In this document: positions 47,416 through 57,676 of the stretch, piece after piece
Position numbering within the stretch: the first letter of the stretch is position 1
Layout of the letters: the number at the start of each line of letters is the position of its first letter
Origin: Alphaproteobacteria bacterium
GTDB taxonomy: Bacteria > Pseudomonadota > Alphaproteobacteria > Caulobacterales > Hyphomonadaceae
Direction: 5' to 3'
DNA length: 64,000 nucleotides
Assembly (NCBI GenBank): GCA_016125405.1
Contig: WGLW01000006.1
Coordinates: 1-64,000, forward strand
Program-made: the position numbers and the translations under genes
The notes under the pieces: generated by a model
Told to the model about the DNA's origin: nothing
What the model saw: the letters and a program-made list of their open reading frames with translations, nothing else
Database searches by the model: none

Positions 47416-47454
47416 TTGCAGCCGGCTGGCCTGCGGGTATGACTCGGTCATACC
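47416..47454. promoter_or_regulatory. Palindromic operator candidate over a predicted promoter
   Basis: GGTATGAC and GTCATACC pair perfectly around TCG (47436-47443 with 47447-47454). The left arm contains TATGAC, which with TTGCAG at 47416-47421 and a 16-base spacer would make a promoter for the OmpA-like gene. It lies in the shared upstream region of dapE and that gene. Confidence 0.45.
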
Positions 47455-47494
47455 GGCCACCGCGCCCGGCAAGGCTGACGACAGGACGTCGAGG

Positions 47495-48892
47495 ATGGCT
47501 GCGCAGCGCAGGATCGCGACACTGGTGACGGCGCCCGCCCGAGCGGAGCAGCCCGACGGTTACGTGCATCCCGCGGCGGCGTTTTACGTCCCGCAGCGCG
47601 ACGCCTTCCGCGAGAAAGCCGAACGGGCGGCGCTGAAGCGGGCCGAGCGCGAGGCGCGGCGCAAGGCCGCGGCGGCGCCCGCGCCCGAACCGGCGCCTGC
47701 CATGCCCGACATGCCGGCGCTGGAGCCGGAAACGCCCGAACCGGCGCCCGTTGCGCCGCCCGTCCGCGAACCCCTGTTCGGGCAGGAGCGGCCGACGGCG
47801 GCGATCATTCCGTGGCCGGTACGGCAGCGGGTGACGGCGACGGCGGAGACGCCTGTTCTTGAGAAGCCGCCATCTCCCGCCCCGTCCGCGCCCGCCAGTC
47901 CCGCAGCGGACCAGTTCGATTCATCCGCCTTCTGGGTCGAGAAGAAACCCGGCGGCGGCGGTTCCGGTGAAGGTCCCGGGGGAGGATCGGGCGGAAGCAA
48001 TGGCGGCGGCGGACGTGGCGACGTCATGCGAGAGAGGGGCTTCAGCCAGGACGATATCGCCGGGCTGGTGATGGTTCTCCTGATCCTGCTTCTCCTCGGC
48101 TGGATGCTCTTCAACCAGTTCGTCAAACCCGGCGCCGGCGAGCGGGCCGCACGGCCGCAGGTCGCCGCGACCGCACCGCCGCCCGCGCCGCCGCCGCCGA
48201 AAAAAGATCCCTTTGCCGGCGGTCCGGTCGATCTGAAACCGAAATCCCCTCCGCCTTCGTCGTCGCCGGAAGACGCATCTGGCGCATCGCCGCAGGCGCT
48301 TCTCGATGCGCCGCCAGAGTCGGAACCCGGCTCCACGGCCTCGTCTGCACCGGCGCCTGCGAAAGCCGCGCCGCCCGTGGCGCCGTTTTCGGCGGTCACC
48401 GCACAGGCTGCGCCATCGCCGCCCACACCCACGGTTGCGCCCGCCGGCGCCACCTGTGCGCCGGGCCGGATGATCCACGCCTACTACTGCACGGCGCGCA
48501 GCGAACTCACGGCGGCGTCCCGCGCCGCTCTCGACAAGGAACTCGCAGACTGGCGCGCGTGCGTTGCGGGCGGCGAAGTCGTCGTTCAGGGATACGCCGA
48601 CACGCGCGGTTCATCCGAGTTCAACGCGGCGCTTGGCGAAAGCCGCGCGACGCAGATGGCGAAGATCCTGCGGGCGCAGGGCTTCAACGTCTCCGAGATC
48701 AAGGGAGTTGGTGAACTTCAGGGCCTTGAGGACGGCCAGAACTGCGCCAACCAGCGCCGCGTCGACATCGGCCTCAAGTCGGAAATCGACGGCGCGACGC
48801 CGAGCCGTGCCTGTGCGCCGCCGAAAGAGGCGGCGCCGCTTCAGTGCGCCGCCGCATCCGGCGGGTCCGCGCCCAGCGACCGCGCGCGCTGA
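47495..48892 (+). CDS. Inner-membrane protein with C-terminal OmpA-like domain
   Basis: A 465-residue protein: an N-terminal charged helix (KAERAALKRAEREARRKAA), a long Pro/Ala/Gly-rich stretch and a single membrane helix at about 188-207 (IAGLVMVLLILLLLGWMLF). A second Pro-rich linker follows, and then an OmpA-like peptidoglycan-binding domain (about 330-425: VVVQGYADTRGSSEFNAALGESRATQMAKILRAQGF). There is no signal peptide, so the first 187 residues should be cytoplasmic and the OmpA domain periplasmic. This layout resembles envelope tethers. The role is unknown. The ATG at 47495 is the best of several starts. Confidence 0.75.
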   Translation: MAAQRRIATLVTAPARAEQPDGYVHPAAAFYVPQRDAFREKAERAALKRAEREARRKAAAAPAPEPAPAMPDMPALEPETPEPAPVAPPVREPLFGQERPTAAIIPWPVRQRVTATAETPVLEKPPSPAPSAPASPAADQFDSSAFWVEKKPGGGGSGEGPGGGSGGSNGGGGRGDVMRERGFSQDDIAGLVMVLLILLLLGWMLFNQFVKPGAGERAARPQVAATAPPPAPPPPKKDPFAGGPVDLKPKSPPPSSSPEDASGASPQALLDAPPESEPGSTASSAPAPAKAAPPVAPFSAVTAQAAPSPPTPTVAPAGATCAPGRMIHAYYCTARSELTAASRAALDKELADWRACVAGGEVVVQGYADTRGSSEFNAALGESRATQMAKILRAQGFNVSEIKGVGELQGLEDGQNCANQRRVDIGLKSEIDGATPSRACAPPKEAAPLQCAAASGGSAPSDRAR

Positions 48893-48916
48893 GCGGCTCT
48901 CGCGAAACGTCCTGTT

Positions 48917-49015
48917 GTCATCCCGGCCGCAGCGAAGCGGAGCGCCGGGACCCATTCCTCTTCCAGTTCCGCCGTTTGATGGCTCCCGGATAACGCTGCG
49001 CGTTTCCGGGATGAC
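48917..49015. repeat. Palindromic intergenic repeat element
   Basis: A 99-base unit bounded by the 10-base inverted ends GTCATCCCGG and CCGGGATGAC, with an inner hairpin (TCCCGGA with TCCGGGA). It lies between the convergent OmpA-like and DUF3052 genes. The CATCCCGG core recurs near 18090 and resembles the paired repeat at the window start in design. Confidence 0.6.
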
Positions 49016-49056
49016 AGCCGAGGGTTCCCTCCGGAATGAGCGGGTAGGGAGGGTGG

Positions 49057-49479
49057 CTAGCCTGCTTTTCGGCGTACCAGTTTGAGGCCGGACCAGTCTT
49101 CATCCACCGCCGCCACCTTCACATCCACCAGTCCCATCGGCAGGGCGACGGCGCGGATGCCATCCTCGGTGAGATCCTTGAACATGGCCGATGTCTTCTT
49201 CGGCCAGGACACCCAGATGATACCGCTCTCCGAGAGGCGCGGTTCAAGGCCGGGAAGCATCGCTTCCAGTTCGGCGGTGTCGCGCACGAACAGATGGATG
49301 AAGGCGTAAAGGCCCGCTGTGGGCGCATCGCCTGTGACGGCGATCGCAGCGCCATCGACAAGCTCGGCATAATTCTCCGGCGGCCTGATGGCGACCGAGC
49401 CCATGTCCGGCTTCCAGCCCAGCTTGGCGAGAAGCGGCTTGCCCGAATTGCCCTCGGCTTTGTCGATGTCCTTCGGCAC
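49057..49479 (-). CDS. DUF3052 domain protein
   Basis: A 140-residue protein with the DUF3052 pattern: LLAKLGWKPDMGSVAIRPPENY, YAFIHLFVRDTAELEAMLPGLEP, then IIWVSWPKKTSA and the ending GLVDVKVAAVDEDWSGLKLVRRK. The function is unknown. The GTG at 49479 is the likely start; the open frame continues upstream into dapD as a shadow. It follows dapD by five bases and is probably co-transcribed. Confidence 0.85.
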   Translation of the reverse strand: MPKDIDKAEGNSGKPLLAKLGWKPDMGSVAIRPPENYAELVDGAAIAVTGDAPTAGLYAFIHLFVRDTAELEAMLPGLEPRLSESGIIWVSWPKKTSAMFKDLTEDGIRAVALPMGLVDVKVAAVDEDWSGLKLVRRKAG

Positions 49480-49484
49480 CGGGA

Positions 49485-50333
49485 TCAGGTCCTGAGCAGG
49501 TCGTTGACGCTGGTCTTGGCGCGCGTGCCGGCGTCGACCTGTTTCACGATCACCGCGCAATAGAGCGAAGGCGCCCAGTTCTGTCCCGGCATCGGCTTGG
49601 TCGACGGACGATTGCCGGCGACCACCACGGAGTAGGGCGGCACTTCGCCGTAAAGCGTCTCGCCGGTTTCGCGGTGCACGATGGGCGTCGACTGGCCGAG
49701 ATAGACGCCCATGCCGATCACCGAGCCTTCGCGGACGATGACGCCCTCGGCCACTTCCGAGCGGGCGCCGACGAAGCAGTTGTCCTCGACGATCACCGGC
49801 TTGGCCTGCAGCGGCTCCAGCACGCCGCCGATGCCGACGCCGCCGGAGAGGTGGCAGTGCTTGCCGATCTGGGCGCACGAGCCAACCGTCGTCCATGTAT
49901 CCACCATCGTGCCTTCGCCGACGCGGGCGCCGATGTTGACGAAGCTCGGCATCAGCACGGCGTCGGGCGCCACATAGGCGCCGCGGCGTACGATGGCGCC
50001 GGGCACGGCGCGGAATTTCGCGGCGGTGAAATCCTCCTGCCCCCAGCCGTCGAACTTGGACGGCACCTTGTCCCACCACGAGCCCGGTCCGGGGCCGCCG
50101 GGGATCAACGTGTTGGGGTTGAGGCGGAAGGACAGCAGCACGGCTTTCTTGAGCCACTCATTGACCGCCCAGCCGCCTTTTCCATCGGGTTCGGAGACGC
50201 GGGCCTTGCCGCTGTCGAGAAGGTCGAGCGCGTCCTCGACGGCCTTGCGCACGGGGCCGCGCGTTTCGGCGCTGAGCGCCGCGCGATCCTCCCACGCTGC
50301 GTTGATGCTGGCGGTCAGGGAAGCCTCGGTCAC
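49485..50333 (-). CDS. dapD: Tetrahydrodipicolinate N-succinyltransferase
   Basis: DapD succinylates tetrahydrodipicolinate, the step before DapC and DapE. The 282 residues have a helical N-terminal domain and a left-handed beta helix of hexapeptide repeats ([56 protein letters not shown]). The GTG start is supported by GGAGAGACC upstream. Confidence 0.96.
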   Translation of the reverse strand: MTEASLTASINAAWEDRAALSAETRGPVRKAVEDALDLLDSGKARVSEPDGKGGWAVNEWLKKAVLLSFRLNPNTLIPGGPGPGSWWDKVPSKFDGWGQEDFTAAKFRAVPGAIVRRGAYVAPDAVLMPSFVNIGARVGEGTMVDTWTTVGSCAQIGKHCHLSGGVGIGGVLEPLQAKPVIVEDNCFVGARSEVAEGVIVREGSVIGMGVYLGQSTPIVHRETGETLYGEVPPYSVVVAGNRPSTKPMPGQNWAPSLYCAVIVKQVDAGTRAKTSVNDLLRT

Positions 50334-50419
50334 GAGAGGGTCTCTCCATTGCTGGGCCCAAGCGCTTAGCGTTTCCGGCGGGGCGCGCCAACCGCTTTCG
50401 GCTCGCCGGCGGCCCGACT

Positions 50420-51151
50420 TTACGCCGCGTCGGCCCTCTTGACGCGCGCAGTCCCCAGAAATTGCGCCAGATCGTCGGCGACATGATGGACGTGCGGCGG
50501 GTGGTCGCCGGGGCCCGCGGGGCGCGCGCCGTCGGGTTCCCGGCTCCAGTCCTTGGTGGAGCGCACGAGGATTGTGGTGAACCCCTTCTCGTGCGCGGGG
50601 ACGAGATTGCGGGCCAGGTCCTCGAACATCGTCGATTTGGCGGGGTCGATTCCGGTCGATTCGAGGAAGCGGTCGTGGGCGGCCGGCTCGTGCTTCGGCG
50701 TGAAGCCCGAGGCGGCGATGTCGATCATGCCGTCGAACAGGTGATCGATCTTCATCCGGCGGGTGACCTGCTCGGCATGCCGCAGCGAGCCGTTGGTGAA
50801 AATGTACCGCCGCCCCGGAAGCGCGGCGAGTTCGGCGGCGATATCCGGCGCAAGGTCCAGCGGCGAGAGGTCGATGTCGTGGACGAAATCGAGGAATTCG
50901 TCCGGTTGAAGCCCGTGAACCTTCATCAGCCCGTTGAGCGTGGTTCCGTGCTTTGCGTAGAAATCCTTCTGCACCCGGCGCGCTTCATCCGGCGGAAGTT
51001 GCAGTGTGCGCGCAACGAATTCCTGGATGCGCGCATCGATGCCGGCGAAGAGGTCGCACGTCGCCGGATAGAGCGTGTTGTCGAGATCGAACACCCAGTT
51101 ATCGACGTGAAGTAGATTGACGAAGTTCGTCGACGTTGTCGCGAAGTTCAT
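50420..51151 (-). CDS. Pyrimidine 5'-nucleotidase (HAD family, SDT1-like)
   Basis: The 243 residues carry HAD motif [22 protein letters not shown], motif II IFTNGS, the Lys in GFTPKHEP and motif [19 protein letters not shown]. The SDT1 subgroup hydrolyses pyrimidine nucleoside monophosphates. The ATG at 51151 sits in an ATGA overlap with the DUF1036 gene and has GGAAGGGTCC ahead. It lies between argB and dapD, as in Caulobacter relatives. Confidence 0.9.
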   Translation of the reverse strand: MNFATTSTNFVNLLHVDNWVFDLDNTLYPATCDLFAGIDARIQEFVARTLQLPPDEARRVQKDFYAKHGTTLNGLMKVHGLQPDEFLDFVHDIDLSPLDLAPDIAAELAALPGRRYIFTNGSLRHAEQVTRRMKIDHLFDGMIDIAASGFTPKHEPAAHDRFLESTGIDPAKSTMFEDLARNLVPAHEKGFTTILVRSTKDWSREPDGARPAGPGDHPPHVHHVADDLAQFLGTARVKRADAA

Positions 51152-52197
51152 GGACCCTTCCGTTCCGGCGGTCCGAAATTGCGATCGAAAAATTCGTAGA
51201 CGAGTTTGCCGTCTTCCGGAATTGGCGTTTCCGCGAAGTCCGCCTGTTGGTATTTCCGTTGGTCGCAATCTTCACGTCCGATGATGGCGAACTTCGATCG
51301 CGCCGTGCAGAAGGACGTATTGGCGCCAATCAGGTGGCGCGGTCCCTTTGTCGAATCCATTTCCGCATAGACGTAGTGCGGCGTCGCGATAAGGCTCTCA
51401 TCAACCGTTCGTACGCAAGCGCTTGCGTCAAGCGACCACCATCCGCGCGATTCCCATCCGTCCGGTCGTCGACGTGCGATGGCCGCCCATATGCGATTGT
51501 CGGTGCGGTTGCACAGCATCATGCCGACTTCGAGCGACCGGTTGCGCGCAACGTCTTCAAGAACGTCGATGAGATCCACATCGGACATGTTCGCCGGCAA
51601 CTTGTGTTCGGCAAGAAACGTTGCGATGGCCGCACGCGTCTTGCGCGACATGAATCCGTCGATGAGATCTGAATCGGCGCCCGCGTCTTCCAGAAGTCGC
51701 TGCACGCCGGCTGCCTGCGCCGACTGTCCCGGTTTGTTGTAGTAGTCGGTTTCGTGAAAGATCGTCGTCCAGCTGGTCCGCTTGTCGATCTTCACCGCCT
51801 GGAAGCCGCGTTTCGTTAGTCCCATCGCGCTGCACGACGTTGGGCTTTCCACAGAGAACGATCCGTTTGCGTCGACGCAGAGCGGCACATTGCCGTTCCA
51901 CACCCGTTGCCCGCCGCGATGTGCGCTGGATGAACGCGCGAAGACAAAGTCCACACCCGGTTTGAGCGGCGCCGGCATCGCAACCTTGCATTCGCCCGGC
52001 CGCAGTCGCGTCCACCCTTCGACGATGACGCCCCGTCCTTCGGGCCGGCCTGTCGCCGCCTCGAGAATGAAGCTGGTCTGGTTGCAGAGTTGCCAGCCGT
52101 TTGGCTCGGCCTGCGCCGGAGTGATCCACAACGCCAGCACCAGCACAGGCAGGAGGCGCAGGACCAGATTCCTAACGAACAAGCGTTCCCGCGCCAT
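51148..52197 (-). CDS. DUF1036 protein, two-repeat, exported
   Basis: The 349-residue protein has a signal peptide (cut after AQA). Two DUF1036 repeats follow: the first (about 32-140) begins [36 protein letters not shown], and the second (about 225-330) begins [19 protein letters not shown]. Between them is a short helical stretch ([32 protein letters not shown]) that reads like a peptidoglycan-binding-type repeat. Paired Cys in each repeat suggest disulfides. The role is unknown. The gene overlaps argB by 26 bases and the nucleotidase by four. Confidence 0.85.
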   Translation of the reverse strand: MARERLFVRNLVLRLLPVLVLALWITPAQAEPNGWQLCNQTSFILEAATGRPEGRGVIVEGWTRLRPGECKVAMPAPLKPGVDFVFARSSSAHRGGQRVWNGNVPLCVDANGSFSVESPTSCSAMGLTKRGFQAVKIDKRTSWTTIFHETDYYNKPGQSAQAAGVQRLLEDAGADSDLIDGFMSRKTRAAIATFLAEHKLPANMSDVDLIDVLEDVARNRSLEVGMMLCNRTDNRIWAAIARRRPDGWESRGWWSLDASACVRTVDESLIATPHYVYAEMDSTKGPRHLIGANTSFCTARSKFAIIGREDCDQRKYQQADFAETPIPEDGKLVYEFFDRNFGPPERKGP

Positions 52198-53095
52198 GCT
52201 CTGTGAACAACTCCATGAGAAGGGCGTGTGGCTTGCGTCCATCGATGATGACCGACGCCTCGACACCCTTTTCCACTGCTTGCATCGCGGTTTCAAGCTT
52301 GGGGATCATGCCGCCCTGCGCGGTGCCGTCGGCGATCAGCGCGGCGGCCTGGCTGCAGGAAAGCTGTTTTATGAGATTGCCCGACTTGTCGAGCACGCCC
52401 ACCACATCGGTCAGCAGCAACAACCGCTTGGCCTTCAGGGCCGCCGCTACGGCGCCGGCGGCCGTGTCAGCATTGATGTTGAAGCTTTTTCCATCCTTGC
52501 CGACGCCGACGGGCGCCACAACGGGAATGAAATCGTCATCGGCCTGTGCGGCGAGAGCGCGCAGCACCGAGGGATCAACCCGGTCGGGTTCGCCGACAAA
52601 GCCAAGATCCACGACGCGCTCAATATTGGAATCCGGATCACGCCGGGTCCGTGTCGCCTTGACCGCCGTAATGAGGTTGGCGTCCGTGCCGGAAAGGCCG
52701 ACGGCCTTGCCGCCGGCGGCGTTGATGGCGCGCACAATCGTCTTGTTGATGCCCCCGGCGAGCACCATCTCGACGATCTCCATCGAGGCTGCGTCGGTGA
52801 CCCTGAGGCCGTCTTCGAATGTCGAGACGATGCCGAGTTTCTCCAGCATGCGTCCGATCTGCGGCCCCCCGCCATGGACGACGACCGGATTAATGCCCAG
52901 CAGCTTCAGCAGCACGACATCCTTGGCGAAGAGCAGGGCGAGCTCCTCGTTCTCCATCGCGTGGCCGCCGTACTTGATGACGATCGTTTCGCGGTCGTAG
53001 CGCTGGATATACGGCAGCGCCTCGGACAGGGTCCGTGCGGTCTGGAAGGCATCGGCCGGGAGTGCGGCTGGATCGGCTGGCGGCTTCTTCGTCAT
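52172..53095 (-). CDS. argB: Acetylglutamate kinase
   Basis: ArgB phosphorylates N-acetylglutamate in arginine synthesis, the source of ornithine used by the decarboxylase elsewhere in this window. The 307 residues have [22 protein letters not shown] and the nucleotide block [13 protein letters not shown]. The length fits the arginine-inhibited form. It leads the argB-DUF1036-nucleotidase cluster with overlapping ends. Confidence 0.96.
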   Translation of the reverse strand: MTKKPPADPAALPADAFQTARTLSEALPYIQRYDRETIVIKYGGHAMENEELALLFAKDVVLLKLLGINPVVVHGGGPQIGRMLEKLGIVSTFEDGLRVTDAASMEIVEMVLAGGINKTIVRAINAAGGKAVGLSGTDANLITAVKATRTRRDPDSNIERVVDLGFVGEPDRVDPSVLRALAAQADDDFIPVVAPVGVGKDGKSFNINADTAAGAVAAALKAKRLLLLTDVVGVLDKSGNLIKQLSCSQAAALIADGTAQGGMIPKLETAMQAVEKGVEASVIIDGRKPHALLMELFTEHGAGTLVR

Positions 53096-53152
53096 GGGCG
53101 GGGTCTAGCCGGTTTCGCCGCCCAGATGAAGGGGCGGAAAACCCGTGGCCCC

Positions 53153-55072
53153 TTAATGCCCGACAATCGGCAACAGGACCGCGCTTGGGGCTGTCGGGCT
53201 GCGGTAAATGCTCTCCGTCGCCTTCTGGTAGTCCGCCGGCTTCGCATTGAAGATATTGGGCACGAACGTTTGCGGGTTGCGGTCGTAGAGCGGGAAAAGT
53301 GTCGACTGCACCTGCACCTGGATGCGGTGACCCTTGAGAAAAACATGATCGACGTTCGGCAGGCCAAACCTGAAATCCTCGATTTTGCCAGGCTTCAGAG
53401 CCTCGGGCTTGTCGAACCCGTGGACATAGCGGCCGCGGAAGATCTCGATGCCGATCGGGAGCTCCAGGCCCGCGGTTTCGGGGTGGTAGGTGTCGCCGTC
53501 GGGATAAACATCGACCAGCTTGACGACGAAGTCGCTGTCCGTGCCGCTGGTGGCGGCATGGAGATCGACTTGCGGCGCGCCCATGATGTGGACGTCCTCC
53601 TTCAGCGGCTCCGTCTGGTAGACAAGAACGTCCGTGCGGTCTGAGACGAAGCGCTGGTCATGCACCAGCCAGGGCTTCCAGACATCGCCGTCACGGACAT
53701 GCACGGGCCGTGGCACGAACGGGACCGGCTTGGCGGGATCGGAAACATAGTCGTCATGATCCGTCTTGCGGCCAGACGGGTTGGTCGTTGGTTTGTCGAA
53801 CCCGAGGCCAAAGCCAGCCTGAAGGTAAAGCGGCGTGAGCCGGCCCATCGGCCATCTCGGCGATTCGTCCCAGCGATTGACGCCGGTCGCATAGGTCAGC
53901 ACAGGCGGCGTTTTCGGATCAGGCGCATCCTTGAGATAATGATCCAGGAACGGTTTCATGTAGCGGACGCGGTAATCCAGCGCCGTATCGCCCGGGAAGA
54001 TCAGCGGGCCCAGGCTCGAGCCATCATAGTTGACGCCGGAATGGCGCCAGGGGCCGATCACCAGGTAGAGCTTGTCGTTGCCCGTGTCCTTGGGTTCGAC
54101 GGCCTTGTAAACCGCCGGGGCGCCATAGGAATCTTCCTGGTCCCACTGGCCGACCACCAGCATGGTTGGAACGCTTAGCGGCCGCGCAGCGAGCCATTTG
54201 TCCACCGCCTGCAGCGACCAGAAATCGGTATAGGCCGGGTTCTGCATCAGCTTCTGAATGAAGGGGAATGTCTCGAGTCCGTACTTGCGCGCGTAGTCGC
54301 CTGCCGAACCGGCAGAAAGGTATTTGAGATAGTCATCGCCGCTTCCGTTCGGCACCGGGTCGTTGTCGCCGGAGTTCAGGGTCATCTCGGTGAAGTAATC
54401 CAGGTTGGGCTGGCGGAAGGCTCCGTTGTGGAACCAGTCGTCGCCAATCCAGCCGTCCACCATCGGGCTCTGCGGAACCGCCGCCTTGAGGGCGGGATGG
54501 GGATTGATCGTGGCCATCAATGTCGTGAAACCGAGATAGCTCGATCCAGTGATGCCTACCTTGCCGTTGCTTTCCGGTACGTTCTTCACAAGCCAGTCGA
54601 TGGTGTCGTAGGCGTCGGTCGATTCATCGACCTTGGTGGAATTGAGCGGCCCACGGATCGGCCGGTTCGTCACGAACTCACCCTCCGATTTGTTTCGGCC
54701 GCGTATATCCTGGTAAACGCGGATATAGCCGTCGTTCACGAACTCCGCGTCCATGACGGGCAGGATATCGACAATTTTCTGGCTCGGCATCCGGGAGGTG
54801 GAGCGGTCCGCATTATAGGGCGTGCGGTCCAGCAGGATCGGCGCGTTATGCGTGCCCTTCTTCATCACGATAACGGTGAACAGTTTCACGCCATCGCGCA
54901 TAGGGATCATTTCGGTGCGCCGGATGTAGTCGGCCTGCGGTCGGACCGGATTCCAGGTGGGGTTCATGTCCGGCGTCATCTGCGTGACCTTGGGCGGGGT
55001 CTGACCAGACGTGGTTCCGGCCAGCGCAAGGCTCAACGCAGCAGCGAGGCCGATCGATCTCCAGCGCGTCAT
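53153..55072 (-). CDS. CocE/NonD-type X-Pro dipeptidyl hydrolase
   Basis: An exported 639-residue S15-family protein with a signal peptide (cut near AGT). It has an alpha/beta hydrolase with nucleophile GITGSSYLGF (about Ser176) and QSPMVDGWIGDDWFHNGAF, and a C-terminal jelly-roll domain (about 430-639) ending in a beta sheet. It resembles alpha-amino acid ester hydrolases and cocaine esterase, which cleave acyl esters or amides; the natural substrate is unknown. GGAGGAAG precedes the ATG. It sits between argB and the ABC exporter, outside the conserved gene run. Confidence 0.88.
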   Translation of the reverse strand: MTRWRSIGLAAALSLALAGTTSGQTPPKVTQMTPDMNPTWNPVRPQADYIRRTEMIPMRDGVKLFTVIVMKKGTHNAPILLDRTPYNADRSTSRMPSQKIVDILPVMDAEFVNDGYIRVYQDIRGRNKSEGEFVTNRPIRGPLNSTKVDESTDAYDTIDWLVKNVPESNGKVGITGSSYLGFTTLMATINPHPALKAAVPQSPMVDGWIGDDWFHNGAFRQPNLDYFTEMTLNSGDNDPVPNGSGDDYLKYLSAGSAGDYARKYGLETFPFIQKLMQNPAYTDFWSLQAVDKWLAARPLSVPTMLVVGQWDQEDSYGAPAVYKAVEPKDTGNDKLYLVIGPWRHSGVNYDGSSLGPLIFPGDTALDYRVRYMKPFLDHYLKDAPDPKTPPVLTYATGVNRWDESPRWPMGRLTPLYLQAGFGLGFDKPTTNPSGRKTDHDDYVSDPAKPVPFVPRPVHVRDGDVWKPWLVHDQRFVSDRTDVLVYQTEPLKEDVHIMGAPQVDLHAATSGTDSDFVVKLVDVYPDGDTYHPETAGLELPIGIEIFRGRYVHGFDKPEALKPGKIEDFRFGLPNVDHVFLKGHRIQVQVQSTLFPLYDRNPQTFVPNIFNAKPADYQKATESIYRSPTAPSAVLLPIVGH

Positions 55073-55096
55073 CCGTCTTCCTCCCGGGCCGTAATT

Positions 55097-55936
55097 TCAG
55101 TTCTTCAGCCGGTACCCCGTTTTGAACATCCAGGCCACTACGCCGAGGCAGACCAGCAGGAAGCCGAACGTGGCGCCCAGGCTCGCGGCGAGGCTGACGT
55201 CCTGGAGCGCGAAGAAGGTCCAGCGGAAGCCGGAGATCAGATAGACGACAGGGTTGAACAGGGCGATGTCGCGCCAGCCCGGCGGCAGCATGTCGATCGT
55301 GTAGAAGGCGCCGCCCAGAAAGGTGAGCGGCGTCACGATCAGCATGGGGATGAAGTTGAGCTGTTCGAAGCTTTGCGCCCAGATGCCGATGGCGAACCCG
55401 AACAGGCTGAAGGTGAAGGACACCAGGAACAGGATGGCGACCATGGCGACGGGATGGAGCACCTGCACCGGTACGAAGAAGTAGGCGGTGCCGAGGATCA
55501 CAAGGCCCAGCATGACAGACTTGGTGGCCGCCGCCCCGACATAGCCGATGACGATTTCGAGGGAAGAAATGGGCGCGGACAGGACCTCGTAGATGGTGCC
55601 CGTGAATTTCGGGAAGTAGATGCCAAACGACGCGTTGAAGATCGAGTTGGTGAACAGCGACAGCATGATAAGGCCAGGCACGATGAATGAGCCGAACGGA
55701 ACGCCGCCAACCTCGTTGATCCGGCTGCCGAGCGCCGAACCGAACACGACAAAATAAAGCGCGGTGGTGATGACCGGTGTGGCGAGGCTTTCGCCCAGCG
55801 TGCGGAACCAGCGGGCCATCTGGAAACGGTAGATCGCCCAGACGCCGTAGGCATTGAAAGCGCCAACCTGCGCGTGCGCGATGTGTGTGACGCTTTCCGT
55901 CGGGCCGGTCGTCGTTGTCGATGTGGTGTCAGCCAT
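55097..55936 (-). CDS. ABC-2 type transporter permease
   Basis: A 279-residue permease with six hydrophobic segments, including [48 protein letters not shown] and [18 protein letters not shown]. It contains the ABC-2 signature around [34 protein letters not shown]. It lies 11 bases behind its ATPase and is the other half of an exporter of unknown substrate, of the daunorubicin/NodJ type. Confidence 0.9.
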   Translation of the reverse strand: MADTTSTTTTGPTESVTHIAHAQVGAFNAYGVWAIYRFQMARWFRTLGESLATPVITTALYFVVFGSALGSRINEVGGVPFGSFIVPGLIMLSLFTNSIFNASFGIYFPKFTGTIYEVLSAPISSLEIVIGYVGAAATKSVMLGLVILGTAYFFVPVQVLHPVAMVAILFLVSFTFSLFGFAIGIWAQSFEQLNFIPMLIVTPLTFLGGAFYTIDMLPPGWRDIALFNPVVYLISGFRWTFFALQDVSLAASLGATFGFLLVCLGVVAWMFKTGYRLKN

Positions 55937-55947
55937 AAATGCCGTCC

Positions 55948-56874
55948 TCAGGCGTTTTCATGCACAAGATCGACAAAGATGTCCTCGAGGGAGGACGAGT
56001 GCGTGTCGAGATCCCTGAACTGGACGCCCAACTCCGTGAGGCGACGCAACAACGCCGAGACGCCTGTCCTGCCGGACTGGGTGTCGAAGACGTATTCGAG
56101 CTCGCCGCCGTTCTTGCCAAGCGCGAGGTCCCAGTCTTCAAGGCCGGCGGGCAGGGCGGACATGGGCTCCGCCAGATGCAGCGTCAGCTTCTTCTTGCCG
56201 AGCTTCTTCATCAGCTCGGTCTTCTCCTCGACGAGAATAAGCTTGCCCTTGCGAATGACGCCGACGCGGTCGGCCATCTCCTCCGCCTCCTCGATATAGT
56301 GGGTGGTGAGGATGATCGTGACGCCGCGCTCGCGGAGACCGCGCACCATCTTCCACATGTCGCGCCTGAGTTCGACATCGACGCCCGCGGTCGGCTCGTC
56401 GAGAAACAGGATCTCAGGTTCGTGGCTCAGCGCCTTGGCGATCATCACCCGCCGTTTCATGCCGCCCGACAGTTCCATGATCCTGGACTTGCGCTTGTCG
56501 TGGAGCGACAGGTCCTTGAGGATCTGTTCGATAAAGGCCGGGTTGGGCGCGCGACCGAACAGGCCGCGGCTGAAGGTGACGGTGTCCCACACAGTCTCGA
56601 AGGCGTCTGTCGTCAGCTCCTGGGGGACAAGGCCGATCATGGATCGGGCCGCGCGATAATCCCGCTGGATGTTGCGGCCCGCAGCGGTGATCTCGCCTGT
56701 TGAGGGCGTCACAATCCCGCAAACAGCGTTGATCAGCGTCGTCTTGCCCGCGCCGTTGGGGCCGAGCAGCGCGAATATTTCGCCCTTTTCGATTTCAAGA
56801 TCGATATTGGTCAGCGCCGCGAGGCCGCCCTTGTAAACCTTGTTCAGATTGCGAATCGAGAGGACGGGCGGCAT
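55948..56874 (-). CDS. ABC transporter ATP-binding protein
   Basis: A 308-residue ATPase of the DrrA/NodI type. It has Walker [17 protein letters not shown], signature [15 protein letters not shown], Walker [18 protein letters not shown] and H-loop [18 protein letters not shown]. The C-terminal 90 residues are the subfamily's regulatory extension. It forms an operon with the permease. Confidence 0.93.
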   Translation of the reverse strand: MPPVLSIRNLNKVYKGGLAALTNIDLEIEKGEIFALLGPNGAGKTTLINAVCGIVTPSTGEITAAGRNIQRDYRAARSMIGLVPQELTTDAFETVWDTVTFSRGLFGRAPNPAFIEQILKDLSLHDKRKSRIMELSGGMKRRVMIAKALSHEPEILFLDEPTAGVDVELRRDMWKMVRGLRERGVTIILTTHYIEEAEEMADRVGVIRKGKLILVEEKTELMKKLGKKKLTLHLAEPMSALPAGLEDWDLALGKNGGELEYVFDTQSGRTGVSALLRRLTELGVQFRDLDTHSSSLEDIFVDLVHENA

Positions 56875-56985
56875 CGAACTGTCCTCCGGGCGTCAGTCGG
56901 TGCGATTTGGGGGGTTAACCGGGGGATGTCCAGTGCCCGCGGGGCGAAGAATCCTCATGACGCCCTGTCCTGGGGGAGAATTTTC

Positions 56986-57627
56986 TCATGCGAGGGCGGT
57001 GATCGTCGCTCTGAGCTCAGGCAGGCCATCGCCTTTTTCGCTGGACGTGGCGAGCACGTGGGGGTGGGCGGCTGCGTGCGTCTTGAGCTTCGCCTGTGTG
57101 GCGGCGATGGTCTCCGCGATCTCTACCGGCTTTACCTTGTCCGCCTTGGTGAGGACGATCTGATAGCCGACCGCCGCGCTGTCGAGCCGCGCCATCACCC
57201 CGAGATCGACTTCACCGACGCCGCGTCGCGCATCGACCAGAAGGAAGACCCGTTTGAGGCTCGCGCGGCCGCGCAGATAGTCCAGCGTGAAGCGGCTCCA
57301 GGCCTCTACCGACTTCTTCGGAGCTTCGGCGAATCCATAGCCGGGCAGATCGACGAGGTAGAACCGGCCGGCGCCGAGATCGAAGAAGTTGATCTCCTGC
57401 GTACGCCCTGGCGTGTTCGAAGCGCGGGCGAGATGCTTGCGGTTGGTCAGGGCGTTGATCAGGCTTGATTTGCCGACATTCGACCGGCCCGCGAAGGCAA
57501 TTTCCGGCCGGTCGCCGTCGGGCAGGCCGTCGAGCCGCACAACGCCTTTCACGAACGTCACCTCGCCTGCGAACAGCTTTCTCGCGGCTTCGATCTGTTC
57601 GTCGGTAAAGGCGGGCTCGGCGGCCAT
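56986..57627 (-). CDS. engB: Ribosome biogenesis GTPase EngB
   Basis: A 213-residue GTPase needed for large-subunit assembly: G1 [17 protein letters not shown]2/G3 region [30 protein letters not shown]4 TKADKV. It follows yidC by 49 bases, the usual neighbour. Also named yihA or ysxC. Confidence 0.95.
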   Translation of the reverse strand: MAAEPAFTDEQIEAARKLFAGEVTFVKGVVRLDGLPDGDRPEIAFAGRSNVGKSSLINALTNRKHLARASNTPGRTQEINFFDLGAGRFYLVDLPGYGFAEAPKKSVEAWSRFTLDYLRGRASLKRVFLLVDARRGVGEVDLGVMARLDSAAVGYQIVLTKADKVKPVEIAETIAATQAKLKTHAAAHPHVLATSSEKGDGLPELRATITALA

Positions 57628-57676
57628 GGCTCGTGATCCGGAACGGCGCCCAGCGTAGCGCCCGAAAGGCGGGGCG

